From assembly GCF_003001995.1 (NCBI RefSeq), contig NZ_PVNB01000004.1, forward strand, positions 62,001-126,000: 64,000 bases of DNA. The letters run 5' to 3'. This DNA comes from Orenia metallireducens (GTDB lineage: Bacteria > Bacillota > Halanaerobiia > Halobacteroidales > Halobacteroidaceae). How positions within the stretch are numbered: the first letter of the stretch is position 1; each line of letters begins with the position of its first letter. The notes below the pieces were generated by a model. It made no database searches. It had not been told where the DNA came from and saw only the letters and a program-made list of their open reading frames with translations. Of the stretch, positions 17,235 to 27,989 are shown in pieces. The position numbers were made by a program, and so were the translations under genes.

Positions 17235-17280
17235 AAAAAATAAATATTATTAGTTTTTATCTTGATAATATTTATTTTTT
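17235..17280. terminator. AT-rich hairpin after prsW
   Basis: AAAAAATAAATATTAT (17235-17250) pairs perfectly with ATAATATTTATTTTTT (17265-17280), ending in six T residues. Confidence 0.75.
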
Positions 17281-17346
17281 ATGTTAATATTATTATTGTG
17301 TGTTAAAAAATAACGAACTTTCTACTCTATTTGAAAGGGTGATTTT

Positions 17347-18732
17347 ATGTCGAAAAGCTATGATTTAATCATTGTAGGAGCAGGACCTGCTGGAATATTT
17401 ACTGCTTTAGAGTTGGTAAAGAAGAGTGATTTAGAGATTCTTATTTTAGAAAAGGGTAGAGATATTTATAAACGTGATTGTCCGATGAAATCTAAAAATA
17501 CAGACTGTGTTAAGTGTCATAACTGTTCTATTGTATGTGGGTGGGGTGGAGCAGGAGCCTTTAGTGATGGCAAGTTGACCCTATCTAATGAGATTGGTGG
17601 ACATTTAGATGAATATATAGGTAAAGATAGATTATCTGAATTAATAGCTTATGCTGATGAAGTTTATAAAGAGTTTGGTGCACCAGATAAGCTATATGGT
17701 CCTTCTAACGAAATAATTCAAAACATCCATGATCGTGCTACTATGGCTGAACTGAAGTTTATTCCATCAAAAATCAGGCATTTAGGGACTGGACACAGTA
17801 AGAGTGTCTTAGCAGAGATGAAGGAATATTTAGCAGATAATGGTGTTGAAATTAGAACAGGCATTAAGGTTACAGAGATCTTAACTCAAGATGATAGAGT
17901 TATAGGGGTAAAAACTTCTAAGAATGAAGAGCTTAAAAGTGAGATAGTAGTTGTAGCACCAGGTAGAGAGAATGCAGAATGGCTAAGTAAAGAAGCTCAA
18001 AGGTTAAATATTACCACCACAATTAACCCTGTAGATATAGGAGTTAGAGTTGAATTACCAGCTGCTATAATGAAAGAACTGACTGATGTTGTTTATGAGT
18101 CCAAGTTTGTTTACCATTCACCTACTTTTGATGATAAGGTCAGAACCTTTTGTATGTGTCCAAATGGCGATGTAGTTAATGAAAATAATAATGGCTTAAT
18201 CACAGTAAATGGTCATAGTCATGCTACTATGAAGACTCAAAATACTAACTTTGCTCTATTGGTTAGTAAGAACTTCACTGAACCTTTTAAAGAGCCAATT
18301 ACATATGGTAAGGATATTGCTAAATTGGCTAATCTATTAGGTGGAGGGGTAATTGTACAACGCTTAGGTGACTTCTTAAATGGAAGAAGATCAACTGCTG
18401 AAAGGATTAGTCGTGGTTTAGTAGAGCCAACTTTAAAGGATGCTACTCCAGGGGATTTAAGCTTAGTATTGCCTTATAGACATTTAAAGGCAATAGATGA
18501 AATGTTACAAGCTTTAGATAAGATCTGTCCTGGTGTCTATTCAAGACATACATTATTGTATGGGGTAGAGGTTAAATTCTATTCTTCTAGATTAGAGGTC
18601 AATAATAGCCTTGAGAGTAAGATCAAGAATCTATATACTGCAGGTGATGGTGCTGGTATTACTCGTGGCTTAATGCAGGCGTCCTCATCTGGAATTGTAA
18701 TTGCTGAGGATATATTAAAGAAATTAGGATAA
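17347..18732 (+). CDS. FAD-dependent dehydrogenase of the COG2509 type
   Basis: A 461-residue flavoprotein. Dinucleotide motif GAGPAGIFTALELVKKS lies at the N terminus, followed by a Cys-rich loop (CPMKSKNTDCVKCHNCSIVC, residues ~43-62) and GWGGAGAFSDGKL. The C-terminal LYTAGDGAGITRGLMQASSSG closes the FAD site. This arrangement is that of the uncharacterised FAD-dependent dehydrogenases (COG2509) found in anaerobes. The CxxCxxxC cluster could bind metal or an Fe-S centre, which is inferred. It is monocistronic, with GAAAGGG upstream of the ATG. Confidence 0.85.
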   Translation: MSKSYDLIIVGAGPAGIFTALELVKKSDLEILILEKGRDIYKRDCPMKSKNTDCVKCHNCSIVCGWGGAGAFSDGKLTLSNEIGGHLDEYIGKDRLSELIAYADEVYKEFGAPDKLYGPSNEIIQNIHDRATMAELKFIPSKIRHLGTGHSKSVLAEMKEYLADNGVEIRTGIKVTEILTQDDRVIGVKTSKNEELKSEIVVVAPGRENAEWLSKEAQRLNITTTINPVDIGVRVELPAAIMKELTDVVYESKFVYHSPTFDDKVRTFCMCPNGDVVNENNNGLITVNGHSHATMKTQNTNFALLVSKNFTEPFKEPITYGKDIAKLANLLGGGVIVQRLGDFLNGRRSTAERISRGLVEPTLKDATPGDLSLVLPYRHLKAIDEMLQALDKICPGVYSRHTLLYGVEVKFYSSRLEVNNSLESKIKNLYTAGDGAGITRGLMQASSSGIVIAEDILKKLG

Positions 18733-18750
18733 TTAAATAGGTAGATATGG

Positions 18751-18784
18751 AAAAGTTCTAGTGAATTTCACTAGAACTTTTTTT
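18751..18784. terminator. Terminator after the flavoprotein gene
   Basis: AAAAGTTCTAGTGAA and TTCACTAGAACTTTT hairpin with a following T-run. Confidence 0.9.
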
Positions 18785-18877
18785 ATTAGATAAGTAATTT
18801 TTAATTACTTATATTTGTTAGCCTAGACAACTAAACTATCTATTATTTAAGTTAATTTTAAATTTCTGGAAAAATTA

Positions 18878-18906
18878 TTGACATAATGTTAAAACTCTGA
18901 TATAAT
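18878..18906 (+). promoter_or_regulatory. Consensus promoter of abrB copy 1
   Basis: TTGACA at 18878-18883, a 17-bp spacer and TATAAT at 18901-18906: an exact match to the sigma-A consensus, implying strong expression unless repressed. Confidence 0.85.
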
Positions 18907-18978
18907 TCTTTGCAGAACTTGTCGAAAAATGTCTTAACAACAAAAATTATAAAATAAAGTTAGAAGAGGTGCAAAGCC

Positions 18979-19233
18979 ATGAAGTCAACGGGAATTGTTA
19001 GAAAAGTAGATGAACTAGGTAGAATGGTAATTCCAATTGAGCTAAGAAGGACTTTAGGGATCGAAACAAAAGATCCATTGGAAATTTATGTAGATGATGA
19101 CAAGATTATATTCAAAAAATATGAGCCAGCATGTACTTTCTGTTCAAATGCAGGTAACACTACAGAATTTAAAGGAAAGATCGTCTGTTGTGAGTGTATA
19201 GATGAGATGAAGAACAGGGGTAAAAGTGCTTAA
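18979..19233 (+). CDS. abrB: AbrB-family transition-state regulator, copy 1
   Basis: 84 residues. The N-terminal ~50 residues are the swapped-hairpin AbrB DNA-binding domain (STGIVRKVDELGRMVIPIEL, LRRTLGI), followed by a short C-terminal segment with a CxxC...CxxC pattern (CTFC, CCEC) that could bind zinc. AbrB proteins are known to repress stationary-phase and sporulation genes; that fits a spore former. A second, nearly identical gene lies 170 bp downstream with its own promoter, so the pair may form homo- and heteromers. Confidence 0.95.
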   Translation: MKSTGIVRKVDELGRMVIPIELRRTLGIETKDPLEIYVDDDKIIFKKYEPACTFCSNAGNTTEFKGKIVCCECIDEMKNRGKSA

Positions 19234-19318
19234 TATACAAAAAATTACTAGTAATTTATCCCTTAAATAGAATTTTAAATATCTTGAGGAAAAAAGTCTA
19301 TTTTTATACAAAAAATAC

Positions 19319-19347
19319 TTGACACCAGTTTTAGTAGTTGGTATAAT
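19319..19347 (+). promoter_or_regulatory. Consensus promoter of abrB copy 2
   Basis: TTGACA at 19319-19324, a 17-bp spacer and TATAAT at 19342-19347. Both abrB promoters are perfect consensus boxes but their spacers and leaders differ. Confidence 0.85.
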
Positions 19348-19403
19348 GGGATTAAAGATAATTAAGTGTCGACCACTGTCAAAATATAAGGAGGAATTTA
19401 TTG

Positions 19404-19661
19404 ATGAAATCAACAGGAATTGTTAGAAAAGTAGATAATTTAGGTAGAATGGTAATCCCAATTGAATTAAGAAGAACTTTAGGAATTGATACTAAAGACC
19501 CATTAGAAATTTATGTAGACGATGATAAGATTATATTCAAAAAATACGAACCAGCTTGTACATTCTGTGGAAATGCAGGAGATACATTAGATTTTAAAGG
19601 AAAAGTTGTTTGTAGTGAATGTTTATCAGAAATGTCAGAAAAAAGTCAAGAAACTGCTTAA
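19404..19661 (+). CDS. abrB: AbrB-family transition-state regulator, copy 2
   Basis: 85 residues from ATG 19404, chosen because AAGGAGGAA at 19388-19396 is correctly spaced and the TTG three bases earlier is not needed. The DNA-binding domain differs from copy 1 at only two positions (E12N, E29D). The C-terminal CxxC...CxxC segment is more divergent (CTFCGNAGDTLDF, VVCSECLSEM). The pattern suggests a tandem duplication with constraint on DNA contacts and drift in the oligomerisation or metal segment. Confidence 0.95.
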   Translation: MKSTGIVRKVDNLGRMVIPIELRRTLGIDTKDPLEIYVDDDKIIFKKYEPACTFCGNAGDTLDFKGKVVCSECLSEMSEKSQETA

Positions 19662-19683
19662 TATTTCTGAAACGGTTACTTAT

Positions 19684-19720
19684 AAAAGTAAGTTGGACAA
19701 ACTGTCCAACTTACTTTTTT
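19684..19720. terminator. Bidirectional terminator between abrB and the thioredoxin-fold gene
   Basis: AAAAGTAAGTTGGACA (19684-19699) and TGTCCAACTTACTTTT (19703-19718) form a perfect 16-bp stem with a three-base loop, between convergent genes. Confidence 0.92.
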
Positions 19721-19732
19721 GTTTATATAGAT

Positions 19733-20263
19733 TTATTTAACTGTTAAAGTGGGAAAATAATTCTTAATTAACTTTTTTAGCTCTTTTTCTTCTTTTAAGC
19801 CGATAATAGTCTTTGCTTTCTTAGCAGGATTATAAAATACTAGAGTAGGAATATTGGTAATTTGCAACTGTTCAGTCAGTTCAGCTTTATCATCAATTAC
19901 TATAGGGATATCTTCTTGGAGCTCTATATTTATCTTCTCCATCACTTCTCTATCTATTTGACCTATATTAATAGCCAATATATTCAAATTATCATTATAT
20001 TCTTCCTTTAGTATCTTTAGATTTTCAAACTGTTGCTGGCAGCTTTTAGATTGTGGTAACCAGAATAATAATATAGTAGATTTATTAATCTTATCAAACT
20101 TGATTTTATTATCTTTTAAATCTCTTAAAGTTACTTTGGGAAGAAAGAACTTTTCCTCTGAATGGGCTGTTGCTTTAAACTTAATGACTGTCCCGACAGT
20201 CCCCCCAATAATAAAAGCAACGATTAAGATAAAAGACACTAATATAAGAATTAATTTTTTCAT
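19733..20263 (-). CDS. Membrane-anchored TlpA/ResA-like protein lacking the first active-site Cys
   Basis: 176 residues: an N-terminal signal anchor (residues 2-27), then a thioredoxin-like domain facing the periplasm. The expected FWxxWCPPC motif reads FWLPQSKSC: Ser72 stands where the nucleophilic Cys should be, with only Cys75 kept. The cis-Pro segment NIPTLVFYNP is present, so the fold is probably intact. Such a protein cannot do ordinary dithiol-disulfide exchange on its own; a monothiol, chaperone or binding role is possible. It is monocistronic on the minus strand, with GGGAGTG upstream. Confidence 0.8.
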   Translation of the reverse strand: MKKLILILVSFILIVAFIIGGTVGTVIKFKATAHSEEKFFLPKVTLRDLKDNKIKFDKINKSTILLFWLPQSKSCQQQFENLKILKEEYNDNLNILAINIGQIDREVMEKINIELQEDIPIVIDDKAELTEQLQITNIPTLVFYNPAKKAKTIIGLKEEKELKKLIKNYFPTLTVK

Positions 20264-20369
20264 CTTATCACTCCCTTTGTAAAGAGTATGAAAGTGGAAA
20301 TTTGAATATAACTAGTAATGAAGAGAGGTTGGTTTTTTACTAAATTAATGTATTTGTGATAGGGGTAAA

Positions 20370-20505
20370 ATGAGATAATAGATAGGTAATGCGACAGTTT
20401 GTTCTTTGGTAGTTGGGTAGTTAGGTTTGACCCACTACCAAACCACTTACCCACCTAATATCGAAAGTGTCACAATATCCCTATTGTTTCTTATTCTATA
20501 TTCAA
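20370..20505. repeat. MITE-like palindromic element, copy 3
   Basis: Left arm GGTAATGCGACAGTTT and right arm CGAAAGTGTCACAATATCCC. The core is a hairpin of GGTAGTTGGGTAGTTAGGTT with AACCACTTACCCACC. It lies in the 20264-20635 gap before pcrA. Confidence 0.7.
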
Positions 20506-20550
20506 ATCTAACTAAATTTATGAGCTTAGTCTACTTTATCCGTCTTAGAT

Positions 20551-20579
20551 TAGACAAGGAATAAATTTTCATATATAAT
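20551..20579 (+). promoter_or_regulatory. Promoter of pcrA
   Basis: TAGACA at 20551-20556, a 17-bp spacer and TATAAT at 20574-20579; AGGAGG follows about 10 bases before the pcrA ATG. Confidence 0.65.
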
Positions 20580-20635
20580 GTTAGAGTAAATTAATCATGA
20601 TAATAATACATCCTAAGTCGGTTAGGAGGATTTAA

Positions 20636-22774
20636 ATGGATACTTTAAAAGGGCTAAACCCTGAGCAGAAGAAAGCTGTTAAACATCACCAAGGTCCTTT
20701 GTTGATTTTAGCAGGGGCGGGCTCTGGTAAGACTAGAGTATTGACCCATCGGATTGCTCATTTAATTTATGAATACGGTGTTTCTCCTTATAATATTTTA
20801 GCTGTTACCTTTACTAATAAAGCAGCAGGGGAGATGAAGGAGAGAATTGAGAATCTGATTTCTACAGATAGTAAAGGAATTTGGATGAGCACCTTCCATT
20901 CTATCTGTGTACGAATTTTAAGAAGAGAGATAAATAAACTAGGCTATAATACGAATTTTGTTATCTTTGATAGCAGTGATCAAAGAACCTTAATTAAAAA
21001 TATTTTAAAAGAGTTAAATATAGATACTAAGAAGTTCAACCCTAGAGCAATATTAGGGATGATTAGTAGTGCTAAGAACCAATTGATTTCACCCAAAAAC
21101 TATGAGAGTAATAACTATTTTGAAGAGATAGTTAGACAGGTCTATGAATTATATCAGAAGAAGTTAAAGGAGAATAATGCTTTAGATTTTGATGATTTAA
21201 TTATGAAGACTGTAGAGTTATTTCAAGAGTATCCTCTAGTTTTAGAACATTATCAAGAACGTTTTAAGTACATATTAGTTGACGAGTATCAGGATGTAAA
21301 TCACGCCCAATATAAATTGATAAATCTATTGGCAGAAAAAAATAAAAATATCTGTGTTGTTGGTGATGATGACCAAGGGATTTATGGTTTTAGAGGAGCA
21401 GATATTAGTAATATTTTAAGCTTTGAAAATGATTATCCAAATACTAAAGTGATTAAGCTTGAACAGAATTATCGTTCTACTAAAAAGATTTTAGAGGCTG
21501 CCTTTGGTGTTGTCAGCAATAATATAGATAGAAAAGATAAGAAATTATGGACTGAGAATGATGAAGGTCAAGATTTAAAGTTATATAAAGCCTCAAATGG
21601 ACAAGAAGAAGCAGATTATATAGCTAATGAGATCAGTAGATTAAAGGAAAGAGATGATTATAGTTTTAATGACTTTTCGATTTTATATCGTACCAATGCC
21701 CAGTCAAGAAGTCTAGAGCAAGCCTTGATTAGAAAGGAGATTCCTTATAGAATAATTGGGGGATTGAAGTTCTATGACCGCAAAGAGATTAAGGATATTT
21801 TAGCTTATCTACGACTTATCTATAACCCTGATGATGATATCAGTTTAGAGCGGATTATTAATGTACCAAAACGGGGGATTGGTAATACTACTATTGGACG
21901 CTTACAGGACTATGCTTTAAAAGAAGAAATCAGCTTATTGGAAGCTGTTTATCAGGCTGATAAGGTTGATACCCTTGGTTCAAGAGCTATTTCTAGAGTG
22001 AGAAGTTTTGGTGAGATGATAAGTCAGTTTAGAGCTGAGGCAGAAGAATTATCTGTGCTGGCTTTGACAGAGAAAGTCTTAGATAAGACAGGCTATTTAG
22101 AAGAGCTTAAATTAGAAAAAACCCTTGAAGCAGAGAGTAGAATCGAAAATATTACGGAACTCTTAACAGATATGAAGGAGTTCAATAAAGAGGATACAGC
22201 TGCAAAGCTAGGCGACTATTTAGAAGAGGTAGCTTTGATTGCTGATGTGGATAATTTAGATAAGGATGCTGAAGCTGTAGTCTTGATGACCTTACATAGT
22301 GCCAAGGGATTAGAGTTTCCTATAGTATTTTTGGCAGGAATGGAAGAAGGATTATTTCCTCATAGTATGTCTATGAATAGTGAAGCAGAGATTGAAGAAG
22401 AGAGAAGGCTATGTTATGTAGGAATTACAAGGGCAGAGAAATTATTGTACTTAACCCATGCTACCTATCGGATGGTTTATGGTAAATCTCAATATAATGC
22501 TCCTTCCCGCTTTATTAGTGAAATTCCTAAGACTCTCTTTGGTTTAAAGGAAGGGAAGAAGGGTAATAAGGTAAAGGCGGTAGTTAAAGAGGAAACTAAG
22601 AGTGTTGAAACTGGCAACTTTAGTGCTGGGGATAGAGTACTCCATCAGAAATGGGGTAAAGGTACTATAATTACAGTAGCTATGGACAGTGGCTTGGAGA
22701 AAGCAACCATTGCTTTTCCCAATGAAGGTATTAAAGAGTTAGCCACCCAATATGGTAAGTTGACCAAATTATAA
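20636..22774 (+). CDS. pcrA: ATP-dependent DNA helicase PcrA/UvrD
   Basis: A 712-residue superfamily 1A 3'-5' helicase acting in DNA repair and replication restart. Motifs in order: Q-motif LNPEQKKAV, Walker A AGAGSGKT, Ia TFTNKAA, II VDEYQDVN, III GDDDQGIYGFRGA, IV QNYRS, V TLHSAKGLEFP and VI VGITRAEK. The C-terminal ~50 residues (GDRVLHQKWGKGTI) are the PcrA Tudor-like domain, which in B. subtilis contacts RNA polymerase. The length is normal. Confidence 0.97.
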   Translation: MDTLKGLNPEQKKAVKHHQGPLLILAGAGSGKTRVLTHRIAHLIYEYGVSPYNILAVTFTNKAAGEMKERIENLISTDSKGIWMSTFHSICVRILRREINKLGYNTNFVIFDSSDQRTLIKNILKELNIDTKKFNPRAILGMISSAKNQLISPKNYESNNYFEEIVRQVYELYQKKLKENNALDFDDLIMKTVELFQEYPLVLEHYQERFKYILVDEYQDVNHAQYKLINLLAEKNKNICVVGDDDQGIYGFRGADISNILSFENDYPNTKVIKLEQNYRSTKKILEAAFGVVSNNIDRKDKKLWTENDEGQDLKLYKASNGQEEADYIANEISRLKERDDYSFNDFSILYRTNAQSRSLEQALIRKEIPYRIIGGLKFYDRKEIKDILAYLRLIYNPDDDISLERIINVPKRGIGNTTIGRLQDYALKEEISLLEAVYQADKVDTLGSRAISRVRSFGEMISQFRAEAEELSVLALTEKVLDKTGYLEELKLEKTLEAESRIENITELLTDMKEFNKEDTAAKLGDYLEEVALIADVDNLDKDAEAVVLMTLHSAKGLEFPIVFLAGMEEGLFPHSMSMNSEAEIEEERRLCYVGITRAEKLLYLTHATYRMVYGKSQYNAPSRFISEIPKTLFGLKEGKKGNKVKAVVKEETKSVETGNFSAGDRVLHQKWGKGTIITVAMDSGLEKATIAFPNEGIKELATQYGKLTKL

Positions 22775-22862
22775 TTGACAATGTATAATGTACAATTTAC
22801 AATAAAAACTGCATAAATAATTTTAAATCATATAGAAAATGAAAATAGTTTAAAATATTTTT

Positions 22863-23197
22863 TGCAGCGAATTAACACGAATCATACGAATTAAAGACTA
22901 GATATATATAACATGAAAAAGAATTTAAATTTACTTAACAGCAAATTAAAGTCAACATATTTTTTGACACAGACTAAAATCTGACTTAAATTAATTAAAT
23001 TTTTATTGTTTTTGTTTTAGTCCGCTTTTGTCTGCGTAAGTCTGCGTCTAATAATTTCTTTTGAATTTAAGTTCTTAAATAATTATGAATATTTAAATTT
23101 TAAATAAATAATATGAAATCTTTATCGGTTTATATATAGATTAATATTTTAAATTGTTCTAGTTCAAATTCGCGTAAATTAGTGAGATTCGTTGCGA
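22863..23197. repeat. Long imperfect inverted repeat filling the pcrA-ppaC gap
   Basis: The outer arms GCAGCGAATTAACACGAATC (from 22864) and GATTCGTTGCGA (to about 23197) are inverted, as are the inner ACACAGACTAAAATCTGACTT (near 22969, given here as 20-base core CACAGACTAAAATCTGACTT) and TTTTGTCTGCGTAAGTCTGC (near 23032). No ORF or terminator is evident. It resembles a decayed MITE-like element distinct from the GCGACAC family. Confidence 0.55.
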
Positions 23198-23249
23198 GAT
23201 AAGTTGCTATATAAATTGAATTATTAATTAAATAAAAGGGGGAATTTAA

Positions 23250-24173
23250 ATGTCTATTTATGTTGTAGGGCATCAGAATCCTGATACAGATTCTATCTGT
23301 GCAGCGATTACTCTTGCCAATTTAAGAAAAGAGTTAGGGGAAGATGTAGAAGCAATCAGATGTGGTAAGATCAATGCAGAAACAGAGTTTGTTTTAGATA
23401 AGTTTGGTGTAAAAGCACCTAAGCTAGTAGAGAGGGTATCTGAAGGTGAGCAAGTATTTTTAGTAGACCATAATGAATTAAGTCAAGCAATCCCTGGGAT
23501 TGAAGAAGCCGAAATAGTTGGTGTAGTTGATCATCACCGTATTGGTGGTATCTCTACTGGGAATCCAATCTATTTTAGAAATGAGCCAGTAGGTTGCACA
23601 AGTACAATTGTTACTAAGTTATACAAAGAAAATAATGTAGAGATCAGTGATTCTATGGCTGGATTATTATTATCTGCAATTCTATCTGATACAGTAATCT
23701 TTAAGTCACCTACTTGTACTAAAGAGGACAAGGTGATTGTTAAACAGTTAGCTAAACAGCTAGGAGTAGATATTGAAGAGTATGGAAAAGAGTTGTTCCA
23801 AGCTGGTTCTGTAGTAAATATGTTATCTGCTAAAGAGTTGGTACAGAATGATTATAAGGAGTATGAATTTGCTGGAGATAAGATTGCAGTAGGGCAAATT
23901 GAGATTATGGGCTTAGATGAGGTTGATGCTGCTAAGAAAGAAGAGATTTTAGCTGCTATTAAAGAGCTAGTTGAAGCAGAAGGTTATAGAGCATTGTTAT
24001 TGATGATAACAGATATTATGGCTGAAGGTACTCTATTGACTTATAATGCTGAAGCTAAGGAAATTGTAGCTGGAGCCTTTGATGTAGATGCTGGGGAGAA
24101 TGAAGTCTATCTAGCTGGTGTATTGTCTAGAAAGAAACAGATTATCCCTGTATTATCTGATTACTTTGCATAG
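23250..24173 (+). CDS. ppaC: Manganese-dependent inorganic pyrophosphatase
   Basis: A 307-residue family II (DHH) pyrophosphatase that hydrolyses PPi to phosphate in the cytoplasm. Metal ligands are visible in GHQNPDTDS, VDHNE and VDHHRIG, and the C-terminal DHHA2 domain ends with the substrate-binding SRKKQ. The length equals that of B. subtilis PpaC and there are no inserted CBS domains, so it should be the unregulated short form. GGGGG before the ATG serves as the ribosome site. Confidence 0.97.
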   Translation: MSIYVVGHQNPDTDSICAAITLANLRKELGEDVEAIRCGKINAETEFVLDKFGVKAPKLVERVSEGEQVFLVDHNELSQAIPGIEEAEIVGVVDHHRIGGISTGNPIYFRNEPVGCTSTIVTKLYKENNVEISDSMAGLLLSAILSDTVIFKSPTCTKEDKVIVKQLAKQLGVDIEEYGKELFQAGSVVNMLSAKELVQNDYKEYEFAGDKIAVGQIEIMGLDEVDAAKKEEILAAIKELVEAEGYRALLLMITDIMAEGTLLTYNAEAKEIVAGAFDVDAGENEVYLAGVLSRKKQIIPVLSDYFA

Positions 24174-24188
24174 AATAATTTTATATTA

Positions 24189-24218
24189 AAAAGGAACCTT
24201 AAATTTAAGGTTCCTTTT
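24189..24218. terminator. Bidirectional terminator between ppaC and trkA
   Basis: A 30-bp perfect palindrome centred on AAATTT with AAGGAACC arms, between convergent genes. Confidence 0.92.
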
Positions 24219-24221
24219 GTA

Positions 24222-24899
24222 TTAGCAGGCTCTTTCTTTTTCTGTGCCTGCCATTATCTCTAAGAGTTTCTCTTTAATTTCAGGATCTGCTAAAGCAATA
24301 ACAGTATCATTAGCCTTAATTACAGTATTGCCACGGGGAACAATTGCTTCATCTCCTCGTAGGATTGTGATTAAAATAGCCTCATCAGGGAGTTTAATAT
24401 CCTTTACCATTGAGTCCTGAATAGGAGAGTTTTCATCTACTTGGATATAATGCATCTTCAAGTCTTTAATACTATCAGCCCATAATTTTGAGGTCTCCTT
24501 AATAGCTATCTCCTCTTGAATTAGTCCCAGCATCAGTGAGGTTGAACTAATGACCTGATTTACACCTAACCATTCAAAGAGCTTTTCATTACCTGGATTA
24601 TTTACCAAGGTCAATGTTTTTGGAACATTAAACTGCCTTTCAGCTAATTGGCAGATTACTAGGTTGTCTTGGTCATTGCTAGTAACAGCAACAACTGTAT
24701 CAGCTTCATCAGCTTTAGCCTTCTCTAGAAATTTTCTTTGAGTTCCATCACCCAAGATAACGTCAACTTCTAATTCATTCTTTAATTTACTAACCTTCTT
24801 TTTATCGGATTCAATAACTGTAACTTGATGTCCAAATTTATGGCAATATTTTGCCAGTTGATATCCTTTTTTACCGCCACCAACAATAATTATTTTCAT
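24222..24899 (-). CDS. trkA: TrkA/KtrA-type potassium channel regulatory protein
   Basis: 225 residues: an RCK N-domain with Rossmann motif GGGKKGYQLAKYC (nucleotide binding; residues 1-125, with the second-strand acid in VIESDK) and a C-terminal TrkA_C domain (ITILRGDEAIVPRGNTVI). As a single N+C unit it matches KtrA-size gating subunits rather than the duplicated proteobacterial TrkA. It would control a TrkH/KtrB channel, not encoded here. Potassium uptake control suits a halophile. An AGGAGG site precedes the ATG. Confidence 0.9.
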   Translation of the reverse strand: MKIIIVGGGKKGYQLAKYCHKFGHQVTVIESDKKKVSKLKNELEVDVILGDGTQRKFLEKAKADEADTVVAVTSNDQDNLVICQLAERQFNVPKTLTLVNNPGNEKLFEWLGVNQVISSTSLMLGLIQEEIAIKETSKLWADSIKDLKMHYIQVDENSPIQDSMVKDIKLPDEAILITILRGDEAIVPRGNTVIKANDTVIALADPEIKEKLLEIMAGTEKERAC

Positions 24900-25158
24900 G
24901 CTATTACCTCCTTGGCCAATTAGGCTTGGGTAAGAAATTTTAAATTATAAATTTTAAAAGACCATCATATATTATACTATAAAGAAGAGGGAGTTGCAAA
25001 GAAATTCCATTATCTTACAGATAGTTAGCTGCTCATTGGCAAGGTTTCTTGGCTGAATTTTTAGCTTATTATATTAAATTTATAGAGGATTTTTAATACT
25101 AATAACTAAGTAAAATATAGTATGAGGTATGCTTATTTAGAAATTATGATATAATAAA

Positions 25159-25380
25159 GTGAAACTTAAAAGAGATAATGGGACACTTTCGTTCTAGTTG
25201 ATAGTGGTTTTTACACGAAGAGTTTTGTTCTTTAAACTCGTAGGGATAGTGTATAGTGGATAGTTAAACCATTAAACTCTTTATGTTCTAAGGTTTTGAA
25301 CTTAACTATCCACTATCAACTTTACACTATACACTGAGGTTAAAGTGTCGTAATATCTCTATATAAAGTCATATTTAAAA
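25159..25380. repeat. MITE-like palindromic element, copy 4 (long GATAGTT core)
   Basis: Left arm GATAATGGGACACTTTCG; right arm TTAAAGTGTCGTAATATCTC followed by TATAAAGTCATATTTAAA. The core has GTGTATAGTGGATAGTT with AACTATCCACTATCAAC and a module GTTTTTACACGAAGAGTTTT that is the inverse of the CTACGAGTT...CTGCGTGTAAACC module in copies 2 and 6. It occupies most of the gap before ligA. Confidence 0.75.
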
Positions 25381-25403
25381 ATTCAAACTTAGTTACTTAC
25401 TAG

Positions 25404-27422
<2,019 letters not shown>

Positions 27423-27426
27423 TCTT

Positions 27427-27464
27427 AAAGCCCCGAACTACATTATAATGTAGTTCGGGGCTTT
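27427..27464. terminator. Terminator after ligA
   Basis: A 38-bp perfect palindrome (AAAGCCCCGAACTACATTA and complement) followed by ATTTAT. Confidence 0.92.
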
Positions 27465-27697
27465 ATTTATATTAACTTAGAATTTTTAATAAAGAGTTAA
27501 ATTTGATTTAATATATTATTCATAAAAATTATTTTGAAATTTAATTACATAATAGGTTGTAATTGTAATTAGTGTTGTTTAATATAAAGTTGTAACGTTA
27601 TAATTGTATTTGGAGTGATATAATACCATCAGTAGCGTTGTATCGAAAAAATTAGATAGAGTATTTATTTAAAAAAATTTAATTTAGTTGTTTTTGA

Positions 27698-27738
27698 CGC
27701 TCCTCGGAGCGAACTCACGAGGATTCCTCGTTCCTATA
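27698..27738. repeat. GC-rich mini-hairpins beside MITE-like copy 5
   Basis: CGCTCC-TC-GGAGCG and ACGAGGA-T-TCCTCGT are two small hairpins in otherwise AT-rich DNA, directly abutting the left end of the repeat at 27732. Confidence 0.5.
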
Positions 27739-27935
27739 GATTCGTGAATTGAAAATGAAACTTAATGGATATATTGCGACACCTTTTCTTTGGTGGTCAG
27801 GAGTTAGAAATTTAGGTAGTTAGGTAGTTAGGCAGTTCCTAACCATCTACCCACCTATCTACCTAACAACAAAAGTGTCTTAATACCTCTATATAGCGTC
27901 ATGGTTAAATTTCATTCTAGATTCACGAACCTATA
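27732..27935. repeat. MITE-like palindromic element, copy 5 with long outer arms
   Basis: The outer arms CCTATAGATTCGTGAATT and AGATTCACGAACCTATAG extend the usual inner arms GGATATATTGCGACACC and AAAAGTGTCTTAATACCTC. The core is GGTAGTTAGGCAGTTCCTAACC with GTAG/CTAC flanks, as in copy 2. It lies between ligA and the BTAD regulator. Confidence 0.75.
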
Positions 27936-27989
27936 GTAAGAATAAGCTAAATGTTTACTGAAATAATTGCAAGAAGGGAGAAAAATTTG

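Noticed and set aside
17215-17325. ACGAAC words near 17218 and 17312 as PurR boxes
   Set aside because: They are in the same orientation and 94 bp apart, whereas PurR operators are inverted pairs 14-17 bp apart.
20260-20454. Minus-strand ORF before pcrA
   Set aside because: It is the translation of MITE-like copy 3 and has no supporting start signal.
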